DNA from: Bacteroidota bacterium
GTDB lineage: Bacteria; Bacteroidota; Bacteroidia; Chitinophagales; Chitinophagaceae
Assembly (NCBI GenBank): GCA_016868585.1
Contig: VGGR01000007.1
Coordinates: 1-64,000, forward strand
DNA: 64,000 nucleotides
Reading direction: 5' to 3'
Shown in pieces: positions 24,243 through 33,711 of this stretch. The position numbers and the translations under genes are program-made. Position 1 is the first letter of the stretch. The number at the start of each line of letters is the position of its first letter. The notes beneath the pieces were generated by a model that worked only from the letters and a program-made list of their open reading frames with translations, searched no databases and was not told the origin of the DNA.

Positions 24243-25769
24243 ATGAATCTGCTTTCCCCCGCCATATCCTCATTGGCCCGGATGCGTTCCTGGCGGATAA
24301 ATGCATGGCGAGACAATCCGTTGAATGCACAACGAGAGGTTTTGCAGGACCTGGTTACCTCAGCTCAGTATACAGAATTTGGTCGTAGGTATAATTTTGG
24401 ATCGCTTTTTAATGTTCATTCATTCAAAAAAGCCATACCCATTCATACCTATGAGGATCTAAAGCCCTATATCGATCGAATTGTGGCGGGTGAACAAAAT
24501 ATATTATGGGACACACCCATCAATTGGTTTGCTAAAAGTAGCGGTACTACCAGCGAGAGGAGCAAGTTTATTCCTGTTAGTGAGGAGGCTTTACAGGAAG
24601 GGCACTATAAAGCTTCCAAAGATGTACTCACGCTTTATTACTGTCATCGTCCAGATTCGGCCTTGTTAACCGGCAAAGCATTGGTCATTGGAGGAAGTCA
24701 TACATTGAGTCCGCTCAATCCGGAAGCGCAGGTGGGGGATCTAAGTGCCGTATTGCTACAAAATTCTCCCTTTTGGGGGCATTGGTTTCGCACTCCTGAT
24801 TTGCAGGTGGCGCTTATGGACGAATGGGAGGCAAAAATTGAGAAACTGGCCGAGCAAACTGTTTTAGAAAATGTTACTTCCATATCCGGTGTGCCTACCT
24901 GGACCATGGTATTGTTCAGAAAAATTCTTGCGCTAACCGGAAAGTCAACAATTGCAGAAGTATGGCCTTCGCTTGAATTATATCTACACGGGGGTGTTTC
25001 ATTTGCGCCTTACAAGCAACAATTTTCTGCCTTATTGGGAAAAGAAGTGACTTACCTGAATATGTACAATGCCAGTGAAGGATTTTTTGCTGCACAAGAC
25101 GATCCTGCTCAGAATGGAATGTTACTATTTACAGATCATGGAATTTTTATGGAATTTATGCCAGTTGGTGAATATGGATCTGCCAGTCCAAGAACTATTG
25201 GCTTACAAGACGTGGAAATTGGGCAGCGCTATGCATTGGTGATTAGCACTAATTCAGGTCTATGGCGTTATTTGGTAGGAGATACCATTGAGTTTGTTTC
25301 ATTGCATCCATTTCGCATACATGTAGTAGGTCGGTTAAAACATTATATCAATGCATTTGGCGAAGAAGTGATTGTTGACAATACGGACAATGCCATTGCA
25401 GCTGCCTGTGCTCAAACGGGGGCTGCTGTAGTTGATTATACGGCCGCCCCGATCTATTTTGGAGAACACTCTAACGGCGCTCACGAGTGGCTGATAGAGT
25501 TTGAACAACCGCCTTCCTCATTGGAACTTTTTGCTACCATCCTGGATCAGTCCTTGCAGAAACTCAACAGTGACTACGAAGCAAAGCGATATCGCAGTAT
25601 TGCGTTGCGTGAGCCCGTGGTTTGTCAAGTAGCAAGAGGAACCTTTGCCGCCTGGCTTAAACAAAAGGGAAAATTGGGCGGACAACATAAGGTTCCCCGT
25701 TTAAGTAATGATAGAACTGTTTTGGAGCAAATCTTGCAGCTGAATAACCCTACTTTTGTGACAACTTAA
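24243..25769 (+). CDS. GH3 auxin-responsive promoter family protein (acyl-adenylate type)
   Basis: A 508-residue member of the GH3 family, the ANL-superfamily acyl-acid amido synthetases first known from plants. It shows the phosphate-binding loop AKSSGTTSERSKFIPVS, the YNASEGFFAAQ motif (adenylate site) and LWRYLVGDTIEF followed by the C-terminal subdomain. Plant GH3 enzymes join amino acids to jasmonate or auxin; bacterial members are common in Bacteroidota and their acids and acceptors are unknown. It is cytoplasmic. The gene is 26 bases after add and 12 bases before fabG, so it is probably in one operon, suggesting lipid or envelope rather than hormone chemistry. Confidence 0.88.
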   Translation: MNLLSPAISSLARMRSWRINAWRDNPLNAQREVLQDLVTSAQYTEFGRRYNFGSLFNVHSFKKAIPIHTYEDLKPYIDRIVAGEQNILWDTPINWFAKSSGTTSERSKFIPVSEEALQEGHYKASKDVLTLYYCHRPDSALLTGKALVIGGSHTLSPLNPEAQVGDLSAVLLQNSPFWGHWFRTPDLQVALMDEWEAKIEKLAEQTVLENVTSISGVPTWTMVLFRKILALTGKSTIAEVWPSLELYLHGGVSFAPYKQQFSALLGKEVTYLNMYNASEGFFAAQDDPAQNGMLLFTDHGIFMEFMPVGEYGSASPRTIGLQDVEIGQRYALVISTNSGLWRYLVGDTIEFVSLHPFRIHVVGRLKHYINAFGEEVIVDNTDNAIAAACAQTGAAVVDYTAAPIYFGEHSNGAHEWLIEFEQPPSSLELFATILDQSLQKLNSDYEAKRYRSIALREPVVCQVARGTFAAWLKQKGKLGGQHKVPRLSNDRTVLEQILQLNNPTFVTT

Positions 25770-25781
25770 TTAATAAAAAGG

Positions 25782-26537
25782 ATGAAACTACTCGAGAATA
25801 AAGTGGCTATCATTACAGGAGCCGCACGTGGTATTGGCGAGGGCATCGCCTTACTTTTTGCAGAACAGGGAGCGCATGTTGCTTTTACCTATGTGAGTGA
25901 AGGAAGTGCCGATAAAGCAAAGCAATTAGAGAGTCGTTTACAGGGAATGGGTGTTAAGGCTAAAGCCTGGAAAAGTAATGCGGGCGATGCGGCGCAATGC
26001 GAACAATTGGTGAGTGAGGTATTGCAGGAGTTTGGCACCATTGATGTTTGTGTAAATAATGCCGGGATCTCAAAAGATAATTTAATAATGCGTCTTACGC
26101 CTGATCAGTGGAATGAGGTCATTCAAGTTAATCTGAACAGTGTTTTCTATATGACCAAGCAAGTAATTAAACCTATGATGAAAGCACGTAGGGGTTCAAT
26201 TATCAATATGAGCTCGGTAATTGGTGAGATGGGCAATGCGGGACAAAGTAGTTATGCGGCCAGCAAGGCTGGTATAATTGGGTTTACCAAATCGGTAGCT
26301 AAGGAATTAGGCAGTAGAAATATTCGTTGTAATGCTATTGCCCCAGGATTTGTAGAAACGGATATGACCAGTTATCTCAAAGAAGGGGAAGCCGGCGAAA
26401 AGTACAAAGCCGGAATTCCGCTGGGGCGTTTTGCATCTGCACGGGATATTGCTAATGTTACTTTGTTCTTGGCTAGCGATCTTTCCTCTTATGTAACAGG
26501 GCAAACCATCAGCGCCTGCGGAGGATTGAATATCTAA
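25782..26537 (+). CDS. fabG: 3-oxoacyl-ACP reductase FabG
   Basis: A 251-residue short-chain dehydrogenase. The nucleotide motif TGAARGIGEGI, NNAGISKDNLIMR, the catalytic Ser-Tyr-Lys in SSVIGEMGNAGQSSYAASKAG, and the ending ASDLSSYVTGQTISACGG are all classic FabG. It reduces 3-oxoacyl-ACP with NADPH in fatty acid elongation. It is the last gene of the lptB-add-GH3-fabG run. The downstream 65 bases face the enoyl-CoA hydratase gene and contain no good terminator. Confidence 0.93.
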   Translation: MKLLENKVAIITGAARGIGEGIALLFAEQGAHVAFTYVSEGSADKAKQLESRLQGMGVKAKAWKSNAGDAAQCEQLVSEVLQEFGTIDVCVNNAGISKDNLIMRLTPDQWNEVIQVNLNSVFYMTKQVIKPMMKARRGSIINMSSVIGEMGNAGQSSYAASKAGIIGFTKSVAKELGSRNIRCNAIAPGFVETDMTSYLKEGEAGEKYKAGIPLGRFASARDIANVTLFLASDLSSYVTGQTISACGGLNI

Positions 26538-26601
26538 TCATTTTTTATCAGCCAATCACAAATTCCGGCGCAATTATCAGGGTCTAACTGCCAGGGTTGA
26601 T

Positions 26602-27360
26602 TCACCCCTTTTTGAATGATACCATGGCTTTTTTGCTTGCCTCACTTACTATTAATTTTCCGCTGATGGCGGCACGTTCAATAAATAATTGATCCCAATG
26701 TTCCGTGTTTTGCCAGAAAACCGTTTTGAGTGCACAAAGCGCTTCTTCGCTACTATTTAACAACTGCGTTACTAACCGATTGATGCCTTCGTCCAATCCA
26801 ATTGAATCAGTGTATAACTCTGCAAACAATCCTCTCTCATGGGCCCAGCTGGCACTACGCCATCCCGTTGCGTCTATTGCTAATTGAGAAAATGCAGAAA
26901 GTCCAATTTTTCGTTCTACGGCGGGTCCCACCACAAAGGGGCCAATCCCAACGGCCAACTCACTCAATTTTACTGCAGCGTCTTCTGTGGCCAGGGCATA
27001 GTCCACTGCTGCGGCAAGACCCACGCCTCCTCCCACACATTTTCCCTGAATGCGGCCCACAATAATTTTACCGCAGGTGCGCATGGCATTGATCACCTCC
27101 GCAAATCCACTGAAAAACTGCAGTCCTTCCTGTTGGTTATTCAATTGGGATAATTCATCAAAAGAGGCACCGGCACAAAAAGCTTTTTGTCCCTGACTGC
27201 GTAAAAGAATAAGTCTGCAATCCGCGTTTGTGCCCGCTTCCCGAATGGCCATTGCCAATTCTTGCAATAAGGCACCGGGCAGGGAATTGCTTTGTGGATG
27301 AAAAAATTCAATACTACAAAGTCCGTGTTGCACACTTGATTTTACATAAGCCTTTTCCAT
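26602..27360 (-). CDS. Enoyl-CoA hydratase/isomerase family protein
   Basis: A 252-residue crotonase-fold protein. The oxyanion-hole segments are AFCAGASFDEL and GKCVGGGVGLAAAVDYALA. The region that usually bears the catalytic Glu reads LSELAVGIGPFVVGPAVERKIG. It lies 9 bases downstream of paaZ on the same strand, so it may serve the phenylacetate pathway (PaaF- or PaaG-like step) or an acyl-CoA side path. No other paa gene is present, so no PaaF/PaaG symbol is given. Its stop TGA overlaps a GTG of a 23-codon micro-ORF (see findings). Confidence 0.85.
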   Translation of the reverse strand: MEKAYVKSSVQHGLCSIEFFHPQSNSLPGALLQELAMAIREAGTNADCRLILLRSQGQKAFCAGASFDELSQLNNQQEGLQFFSGFAEVINAMRTCGKIIVGRIQGKCVGGGVGLAAAVDYALATEDAAVKLSELAVGIGPFVVGPAVERKIGLSAFSQLAIDATGWRSASWAHERGLFAELYTDSIGLDEGINRLVTQLLNSSEEALCALKTVFWQNTEHWDQLFIERAAISGKLIVSEASKKAMVSFKKG

Positions 27361-27369
27361 AAAACCTAT

Positions 27370-29451
27370 TTAGACAGTTTGTTCTTTTTTAGCAACCATG
27401 GTTAGAATGGTGGCAATACCGGTGATCTCGTTGCTTTCATCTAAAATTTCTACTAACCATTTTACGATTCCTTTATCAATTTCATCTCCGCGTTTGGCAT
27501 CGGCCGGATTTTCCACCACTCTTTTATCCTGAATCAATTTTTCCTTACAAGTAAATCTAATTTTTATTTCACTGCCAGGATAAACGGGTTTGGTAAAGCG
27601 AAGCTCATCTATTCCATAATTTAGCAGCACAGGATTTTTTTCGTAACTGTCTACAAATAATCCGGCAGCTAAGCTCATGATCAGATAACCATGTGCTACT
27701 TGATTTTCAAACATGGTTCCGGAAAAATCGGTTTCACGCAAGTGCGCATAGAAGTGATCGCCACTTAAATCCGCAAATCGGTCAATATCTGCTGTGGTGA
27801 TGGTTCTGGGTGCAGTAAGAAACTGGTCGCCGATCTGTAATTCTTCAAAGTATTTTTTAAAGGGATGCTTGCCCGGATCTTTTCCTTGCGCGTGTGGCTG
27901 ATAGACATTGGTGATGGCGGTAATCATTGTTGGGGATCCCTGTAAGGCGGTACGTTGCAAATAATGTTTTACTCCTCTGATTCCTCCCATTTCTTCTCCT
28001 CCTCCTGCTCTTCCGGGGCCTCCGTGCACTAACAAGGGAAGAGGAGAGCCATGCCCCGTACTTTCCTTTGCGCAATCGCTGTTTAAAATAAGTATACGTC
28101 CATGATGAGAGGCTGTCCCTAACACATATTTTTTTGCCTCCGACTCCTGATTGGTTACAATGGTGGTTACCAGACTTCCCTTTCCCATTTTACTCAGCGA
28201 AATAACTTCTTCAATTCCCTTGTATGGCATCAACGTGCTCACAGGTCCAAAGGCTTCGATTTCGTGGGAGACTGTTTGCGAAAAAGGTTTTGTGTTCAAT
28301 AAAAGCAGCGGGGAAATAAATGCACCCTTTTCCCAATCTGCATCGACCAATTCCACGCTTTCCAAAGATCCGTAGATCAATTGCGAACTGGCTAATAGCT
28401 TAGTTACTTGTTCTATCACTTCTTTACGTTGTGTTTGTCCTGCCAAACTTCCCATGCGTACTTTTTCATGAAGTGGAGAACCGATTATAGTTTGTGACAG
28501 CGCTTTTTGTAGCGAAGCAGCCATGGCTTCAAGATGACGCTCTGGTACAAAAATTCTTCGTACTCCTGTGCATCGCTGACCTGCTTTGAGGGTCATCTCT
28601 TTGCGCACTTCTTTTACAAATAAATCCCATTCCGGATCGCCGGGTTGAACAGTTTCGCCTAAAACAATACAGTTTAGACTGTCTGCCTCCATGGTAAAGG
28701 GTACATTATTTGCTAAGATTGCAGGTGTTTTCTTGAGTAAAGCTCCCGTATGCGCGCTTCCGGTAAAAGTTACAATATCCTGGCTGTCTGTCCAATCCAG
28801 CAAGTTGCCCGCACTACCACAGATTAACTGCAGGGAGCCGGCAGGGAAAAGATTACTTGCTATAATCTCTTTGAATACCGCTTCTGTTAAATATGAGGTT
28901 ACGGTAGCAGGTTTTACGATGGCGGGCACTCCGGCCAATAAATTAACAGCAATTTTTTCAAGCATTCCCCAGACGGGAAAATTGAATGCGTTGATATGAA
29001 TAGCCACTCCTTCTTTGGGAACCAACAAGTGTGTTCCCATAAATGTGTGCTGTTTACCAAGGTTGTGTGATTCTCCGTCAATACAAAAGGTTTCATTGGG
29101 AAAACGTCTGCGCAATGAGGCATTTGCAAATAAATTTCCAATTCCTCCTTCAATGTCTACCCAACTATCTGCCTTGGTAGCGCCGGTTTTGTAACTCAAG
29201 GAATAAAAAGCAGGCAAATGCTTTAGCAAATGAAGAGCCAAAGCCTTCAGACGCAGACCCCGTTCATGAAAAGTGAGAGAACGTAGCGCCGGATTACCCG
29301 TATTACGGGCGTATTCGATCATCGATTTAAAATCAATGCCTTTTGTGCTGGTGGAAGCAATAGGATGGCCAGTTACCGCATCGGTCAATACCTGTCCGGT
29401 TTCAGTACCACTAACCCATTGGCCCCGGACATAATGTTCAAGTAATTTCAT
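27370..29451 (-). CDS. paaZ: PaaZ: oxepin-CoA hydrolase / semialdehyde dehydrogenase
   Basis: A 693-residue bifunctional protein. Residues about 1-520 are an aldehyde dehydrogenase with [20 protein letters not shown] and the nucleophile Cys in [13 protein letters not shown]. Residues about 540-690 are a MaoC/R-hydratase domain with [12 protein letters not shown] and [13 protein letters not shown]. PaaZ opens the oxepin-CoA ring and oxidises the resulting aldehyde in aerobic phenylacetyl-CoA breakdown. The ring epoxidase (paaABCE) and ligase (paaK) are not in this window; the gene is accompanied only by the enoyl-CoA hydratase. Length and domain order are normal. Confidence 0.94.
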   Translation of the reverse strand: MKLLEHYVRGQWVSGTETGQVLTDAVTGHPIASTSTKGIDFKSMIEYARNTGNPALRSLTFHERGLRLKALALHLLKHLPAFYSLSYKTGATKADSWVDIEGGIGNLFANASLRRRFPNETFCIDGESHNLGKQHTFMGTHLLVPKEGVAIHINAFNFPVWGMLEKIAVNLLAGVPAIVKPATVTSYLTEAVFKEIIASNLFPAGSLQLICGSAGNLLDWTDSQDIVTFTGSAHTGALLKKTPAILANNVPFTMEADSLNCIVLGETVQPGDPEWDLFVKEVRKEMTLKAGQRCTGVRRIFVPERHLEAMAASLQKALSQTIIGSPLHEKVRMGSLAGQTQRKEVIEQVTKLLASSQLIYGSLESVELVDADWEKGAFISPLLLLNTKPFSQTVSHEIEAFGPVSTLMPYKGIEEVISLSKMGKGSLVTTIVTNQESEAKKYVLGTASHHGRILILNSDCAKESTGHGSPLPLLVHGGPGRAGGGEEMGGIRGVKHYLQRTALQGSPTMITAITNVYQPHAQGKDPGKHPFKKYFEELQIGDQFLTAPRTITTADIDRFADLSGDHFYAHLRETDFSGTMFENQVAHGYLIMSLAAGLFVDSYEKNPVLLNYGIDELRFTKPVYPGSEIKIRFTCKEKLIQDKRVVENPADAKRGDEIDKGIVKWLVEILDESNEITGIATILTMVAKKEQTV

Positions 29452-29501
29452 AGGGAAAGCTTGCTTGGCGAAGTTACCGTTTCTAATCTTGAAATCACGC
29501 T

Positions 29502-29509
29502 TACCTTTG
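29502..29509 (+). promoter_or_regulatory. -7 box TACCTTTG for the His-rich lipoprotein gene
   Basis: Exact TAnnTTTG followed by C, 18 bases upstream of the ATG at 29528. No well-placed TTG is seen. Confidence 0.45.
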
Positions 29510-29527
29510 CTTTTGCAATATTAATCT

Positions 29528-30007
29528 ATGCGATCAAATTTGCTTGTATTATTGGCTATGTCGGTTGTTTTATTAGGATGCCAGTCTACCACTGAACATC
29601 AACATGAAGGGCATAGTGGTCATAGCAAAATGAATACACCTAAAACACCAGCGGATAGCTTATTTAAGCAAGTAATGGATATCCACGACCAGGTAATGCC
29701 CAAATTAGGTAAGATTCGTGGGGCACAAAAACGGGCGCAACAAGTTCTTGATTCGCTCAGTACACTGTCTGCCCGGCACGCCAAGGAGCTGACTACTTAT
29801 AAACAGGATGTAGAAACATTGATCAATAGTCTTGATTACGCCGATTTTGCAATGGACAAATGGATGATTGAATTTAATATGGACTCTGCCAAGGACAATC
29901 AGGAGTTACGTGTGGCTTATCTCAGGGCTGAACTGGATAAGGTGTCCAACGTAAAAAAGGCCATTTTGGGTAGTTTGTCCAAGGTAGACAGCCTCCTGAA
30001 AGAGTAA
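29528..30007 (+). CDS. Helical lipoprotein with His-rich N-terminus
   Basis: A 159-residue protein with lipobox VLLGC (Cys18). A short His-rich stretch follows (HQHEGHSGHSK), which could bind metal. A mostly alpha-helical, charged domain with coiled-coil character completes it (KIRGAQKRAQQVLDSLSTL ... ELDKVSNVKKAI). Bacteroidota relatives are often named viral A-type inclusion protein, a name that comes only from coiled-coil similarity. Function unknown. It is probably periplasmic and membrane-anchored. It is divergent from paaZ and 26 bases ahead of an endonuclease/phosphatase family gene. Confidence 0.7.
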   Translation: MRSNLLVLLAMSVVLLGCQSTTEHQHEGHSGHSKMNTPKTPADSLFKQVMDIHDQVMPKLGKIRGAQKRAQQVLDSLSTLSARHAKELTTYKQDVETLINSLDYADFAMDKWMIEFNMDSAKDNQELRVAYLRAELDKVSNVKKAILGSLSKVDSLLKE

Positions 30008-30033
30008 AGAAATTCCTTTCTTATATTGCAGCA

Positions 30034-31158
30034 ATGGCAAGCCGGCTTAGACTTTTTACCAAGCGTTTTTTCATCTATCTCAACTGGCTGGTGGTTTTAT
30101 TATTTCTACTGTCTTGCATGATTCCTCTTTTACACCCACAACAATGGTGGTGGGTATCGATGCTGGGACTTAGCTTTCCTATTTTATTGCTGTTGGTGAT
30201 AGGTTTTTTCTTTGGCTGGTTGTTGCTGTTAAAGTTCAGGCTCATATTTATTTCATTGCTGGCCTTGCTAATGGGGTATAAAAGTATCGCTGTTTTTGTA
30301 GGGTTTAATGCTCCTGTGGCTTTTACCACACAAAAGCAAACGGGTACCATTCGGGTGGTTAGCTGGAATGTGGCTCGCTTCATTGAATTAGCCCGTAACA
30401 ACAATGACGGTAGCAACACACGTAAAAAAATGTTGGCTTTGCTTAACGCGCAAAAGGCCGACATACTTTGTTTACAAGAGTTTCATACTTCCGAAAACCC
30501 CGGCTTCTATAATAATATTAGCGCTATACGAGAAAAATTAGGGCTATCCTATCATTATTTCCCTTATGATAAGGATGGAGACAGAAACTACTATAGCTCT
30601 GTTATTTTCTCCCGTTTCCCAATAGTGGATAGCGCATTATTACGATTTCCCAGGCCTTCCCAACCGGAAGCGTTAGTGCAAGCGGATATACAAATCAACA
30701 AGGATACTATTCGTGTGTTTACCACGCACCTACAGTCCCAACGATTTGATAAGGCAGACTATATCCGAATGCAAAAAATCAAGAGTCGGGAGGATAGTTT
30801 GGTTTATCATTCTATTCCCATTCTGGCCAAACTCAAAAGAGCCATAGTTATTCGTAGTTTACAGGCAGACATCATTGATGAAGTGCGAAATAACTCGCCC
30901 TATCCGGTTCTTTTTACAGGAGACCTCAACGATGTGCCCAATTCTTACACTTATTTTAAAGTGAGGGGAAACATGCGCGATGCCTTCTTAGAAAAAGGGT
31001 ATGGCCTTGGTAGCACTTTTCTTGGATTATCCCCCACGCTTCGAATCGACTATATTTTTACGGATCCACGCCTAGCAGTGACGCAGTATAAGCGTGAAAA
31101 GAAAAATTACTCAGATCATTACATGTTGGTTGCGGATTTACAACTGAATTATCCGTAA
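30034..31158 (+). CDS. Membrane-anchored endonuclease/exonuclease/phosphatase family protein
   Basis: A 374-residue protein. The first ~100 residues hold three transmembrane helices. The rest is an EEP domain (DNase I-like fold) with VVSWNVARF, ILCLQEF (metal Glu), HLQSQRF, FTGDLNDVPNS (Asp/Asn) and a terminal YSDHYMLVAD (catalytic His). Family members cut phosphodiesters in nucleic acids, inositol phosphates or lipids. Fusion to membrane helices suggests the domain faces the periplasm and may act on a lipid or extracellular DNA. The substrate is unknown. It follows the lipoprotein gene and precedes cysS by 24 bases. Confidence 0.85.
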   Translation: MASRLRLFTKRFFIYLNWLVVLLFLLSCMIPLLHPQQWWWVSMLGLSFPILLLLVIGFFFGWLLLLKFRLIFISLLALLMGYKSIAVFVGFNAPVAFTTQKQTGTIRVVSWNVARFIELARNNNDGSNTRKKMLALLNAQKADILCLQEFHTSENPGFYNNISAIREKLGLSYHYFPYDKDGDRNYYSSVIFSRFPIVDSALLRFPRPSQPEALVQADIQINKDTIRVFTTHLQSQRFDKADYIRMQKIKSREDSLVYHSIPILAKLKRAIVIRSLQADIIDEVRNNSPYPVLFTGDLNDVPNSYTYFKVRGNMRDAFLEKGYGLGSTFLGLSPTLRIDYIFTDPRLAVTQYKREKKNYSDHYMLVADLQLNYP

Positions 31159-31182
31159 TGATATTTTGTTCATCTTTGCAGC

Positions 31183-32685
31183 ATGCAGTCCCTTTATATT
31201 TATAATTCGCTGACTCGACAAAAAGAAAAGTTTGTTCCTTTAGTGCCAGGATATGTGGGGATGTATGTTTGTGGGCCTACGGTGAGTGGGGAGAGTCATC
31301 TGGGACATGCAAGACCTTATATAACATTTGATGTAGTTTACCGGTATTTACAGCATGCGGGGTATAAAGTGCGTTACGTGCGGAACATTACAGATGCCGG
31401 ACATTTTGAAGAAGAGGGAAGAGACGCAACTGATAAGATTGCCGAGAAAGCACAGTTGGAAAAACTCGAGCCCATGGAGTTGGTTCAGAAGTATACCAAT
31501 CTTTTCCATTGGACTATGGAGCAGTTTAATACGCTGCCTCCCTCCATCGAGCCAACCGCCACGGGACATATTATAGAGCAGATTGCAATGATTGAAGAAA
31601 TCATAAAAGCTGGCTATGCGTATGAGGTCAATGGCTCTGTTTACTTTGATGTAAAAAAATATGCCTCTAATTATGAGTATGGTAAACTAAGTGGCCGGGT
31701 AATTGACGAACTGCTCACCACAACACGTGAACTGGAAGGGCAGGAAGAAAAAAGAGATCGCGCTGATTTTGCTTTATGGAAAGCAGCGGCTCCCGAGCAT
31801 ATCATGCGTTGGAAAAGTCCCTGGGGGGTAGGATATCCAGGTTGGCATATTGAATGCTCGGCCATGGCTACAAAATACTTAGGGGGGCAATTTGATATTC
31901 ATGGCGGAGGTATGGACCTATTATTTCCGCACCATGAAAGTGAAATTGCACAAAGCACTATTTGCAACCATCAGGCTCCGGTTTGTTATTGGATGCACAA
32001 TAATATGATCACCATCAACGGCCGAAAGATGGGAAAGAGTTATAATAATGTAATTAAGTTAACAGAACTCTTTAGCGGACAGCATCCTTTGTTAACAAAG
32101 GCCTTTCATCCGATGACCATTCGCTTTTTTATTTTACAAACGCATTATAGCAGTACACTTGATTTTAGTAATGAAGCGTTGTTAGCTGCTGAAAAAGGAT
32201 TGAAGCGATTGATGGATGCCGTGGAAAGTTTTTATAAAATAGACCCCATACTGGTTGGTGCAAAAGAAATAGGTGCCGATCCCAACTTGGAAGCTAAAGT
32301 CAATGGGTGGTTAGCGCAATTACCAGTTTTAATGAATGACGATTTCAGTACAGCGCGTGTACTGGCCACGATCTTTGAACTTGTCCCTGTGCTTAATTCC
32401 ATCAAAGATGGAATTACTCCAGCCGGTGCTTTATCTGCTTCTATCATTTTGCAAACGCAAGCCACCCTGCGCTTATGGCTGGAAACTATTTTAGGATTAA
32501 GGCTAGTACAAGCAGCTGATCAAGAAAAACTACAGGGTGTTATGGAGCTATTGATCGATATTAGAAAAGAAGCAAAGGGCAGACGTGATTTCATAACCTC
32601 TGATAAGATCCGCGATGGGCTTGCTGCTTTAGGCATTCAACTCAAAGATGAGAAGGGGGGTGGAATGAGTTGGACGCATGATTAG
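31183..32685 (+). CDS. cysS: Cysteinyl-tRNA synthetase
   Basis: A 500-residue class I synthetase. It has zinc ligand Cys and HIGH-type motif in YVCGPTVSGESHLGHARPY, GWHIECSAM with GMDLLFPHHESEIAQS (remaining zinc ligands), and the KMSKS loop as KMGKSYNNV. It charges tRNA-Cys. The second position of the signature loop being Gly (KMGKS) is seen in other Bacteroidota. A one-mismatch -7 box CATCTTTG (31171-31178) ends four bases before the ATG, the same geometry as five exact boxes in the window. Confidence 0.96.
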   Translation: MQSLYIYNSLTRQKEKFVPLVPGYVGMYVCGPTVSGESHLGHARPYITFDVVYRYLQHAGYKVRYVRNITDAGHFEEEGRDATDKIAEKAQLEKLEPMELVQKYTNLFHWTMEQFNTLPPSIEPTATGHIIEQIAMIEEIIKAGYAYEVNGSVYFDVKKYASNYEYGKLSGRVIDELLTTTRELEGQEEKRDRADFALWKAAAPEHIMRWKSPWGVGYPGWHIECSAMATKYLGGQFDIHGGGMDLLFPHHESEIAQSTICNHQAPVCYWMHNNMITINGRKMGKSYNNVIKLTELFSGQHPLLTKAFHPMTIRFFILQTHYSSTLDFSNEALLAAEKGLKRLMDAVESFYKIDPILVGAKEIGADPNLEAKVNGWLAQLPVLMNDDFSTARVLATIFELVPVLNSIKDGITPAGALSASIILQTQATLRLWLETILGLRLVQAADQEKLQGVMELLIDIRKEAKGRRDFITSDKIRDGLAALGIQLKDEKGGGMSWTHD

Positions 32686-32689
32686 ACTC

Positions 32690-33667
32690 TTATAATGTAA
32701 AAGGTCTCTTTTTAATCAGACCTCCTTTGATTTCTTTAACCGGGTTCATCACTACAAATGCCTCGGGAGCAATTTTTTCAATTTCAGTTTTGAGTTTTCC
32801 AATCTCAAGTCTGGTGATTACAGTGTAAATTATTTCAACTTCGCGGGTTCCACCTCTTTTCCCGTATCCGCTTTTGCCTTCATAAACAGTTACGCCTCTG
32901 CCCATTATACGAGTTATCATTTCTAGCATCTCTTGCCTATGCGAAGTAATAATGGTTACCCCAATGTATTCCTCGATTCCCTCTACTACAAAATCCAACA
33001 TTCGGGAGGCTACCATGTAAGTGATTATTGAATATAGTGCAGTTTCTACGCTCAACAAGTAGGCCGCCAGCGAAAAAATTATGCAATTGATAGCTAGCAC
33101 AATGTCTCCGATGGTAATACTTGCCTTGCGACTTAAGTAAATGGCTAATACCTCTGTTCCGTCAATCACAGATCCTCCACGTATGGCCAGCCCAATTCCC
33201 GCCCCCAGAAATATGCCTCCAAAAACAGCAATCAGCACTTTCTCATTGGTTACCATTGGGAAATTGACAAGAGCAAGGCACAAGGACAATCCTGTTATTG
33301 CCATAGTGGATTTAGCAGCAAAGGGTAGTCCCATGATTTGATAGCCTAGAAATATAAATGGAATATTAACCAGTAAAATAATTTGCCACAGGGGCACCCC
33401 GCTTAGTGAAGTGATAAGCAGCGAAATCCCGGTTACACCTCCATCAATGAACTGATTAGCCAGTAAAAACCCTTTTAAACCAAATCCCGCTGCAAATATT
33501 CCTGCCGTAATTAGTAAAAAATCTTTGAAAAAATTCTTTAAAATAATTTTTCGGATCCGAAAAAGTTTTGCTTTTGTATATCGGGATTGACTGATTTGTT
33601 CAGCAAAAAGATCAAGTCGAAATTGGTAGATGATTTTTTGAATAAAAGTTTTGAGTTTAAACGCCAT
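32690..33667 (-). CDS. YitT family membrane protein (DUF161/DUF2179)
   Basis: A 325-residue protein. An amphipathic basic N-terminus (about 1-45) is followed by five to six transmembrane helices typical of the YitT/DUF161 domain (GLKGFLLANQFIDGGVTGISLLI, GAGIGLAIRGGSVIDGTEVLAIYLSRK). A soluble C-terminal DUF2179 domain comes last (about 235-320, with GRGVTVYEGKSGYGKRGG). The family is widespread and its transport or regulatory function is not established. It converges with cysS, four bases apart. No exact -7 box precedes it. Confidence 0.88.
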   Translation of the reverse strand: MAFKLKTFIQKIIYQFRLDLFAEQISQSRYTKAKLFRIRKIILKNFFKDFLLITAGIFAAGFGLKGFLLANQFIDGGVTGISLLITSLSGVPLWQIILLVNIPFIFLGYQIMGLPFAAKSTMAITGLSLCLALVNFPMVTNEKVLIAVFGGIFLGAGIGLAIRGGSVIDGTEVLAIYLSRKASITIGDIVLAINCIIFSLAAYLLSVETALYSIITYMVASRMLDFVVEGIEEYIGVTIITSHRQEMLEMITRIMGRGVTVYEGKSGYGKRGGTREVEIIYTVITRLEIGKLKTEIEKIAPEAFVVMNPVKEIKGGLIKKRPFTL

Positions 33668-33711
33668 TGTACATAGGTTCTACCAATAAAATTACATCTA
33701 ATTTGCGCTTG

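Noticed and set aside
26590-26612. GGGT ... ACCC followed by TTTTT as a terminator between fabG and the enoyl-CoA hydratase
   Set aside because: The stem is only four pairs and overlaps the hydratase stop codon.
32698-32745. AGGTCT/AGACCT inverted repeat near the cysS/YitT junction
   Set aside because: It lies within the coding 3' end of the YitT gene and has a ten-base loop with interrupted T-runs; chance is likely.
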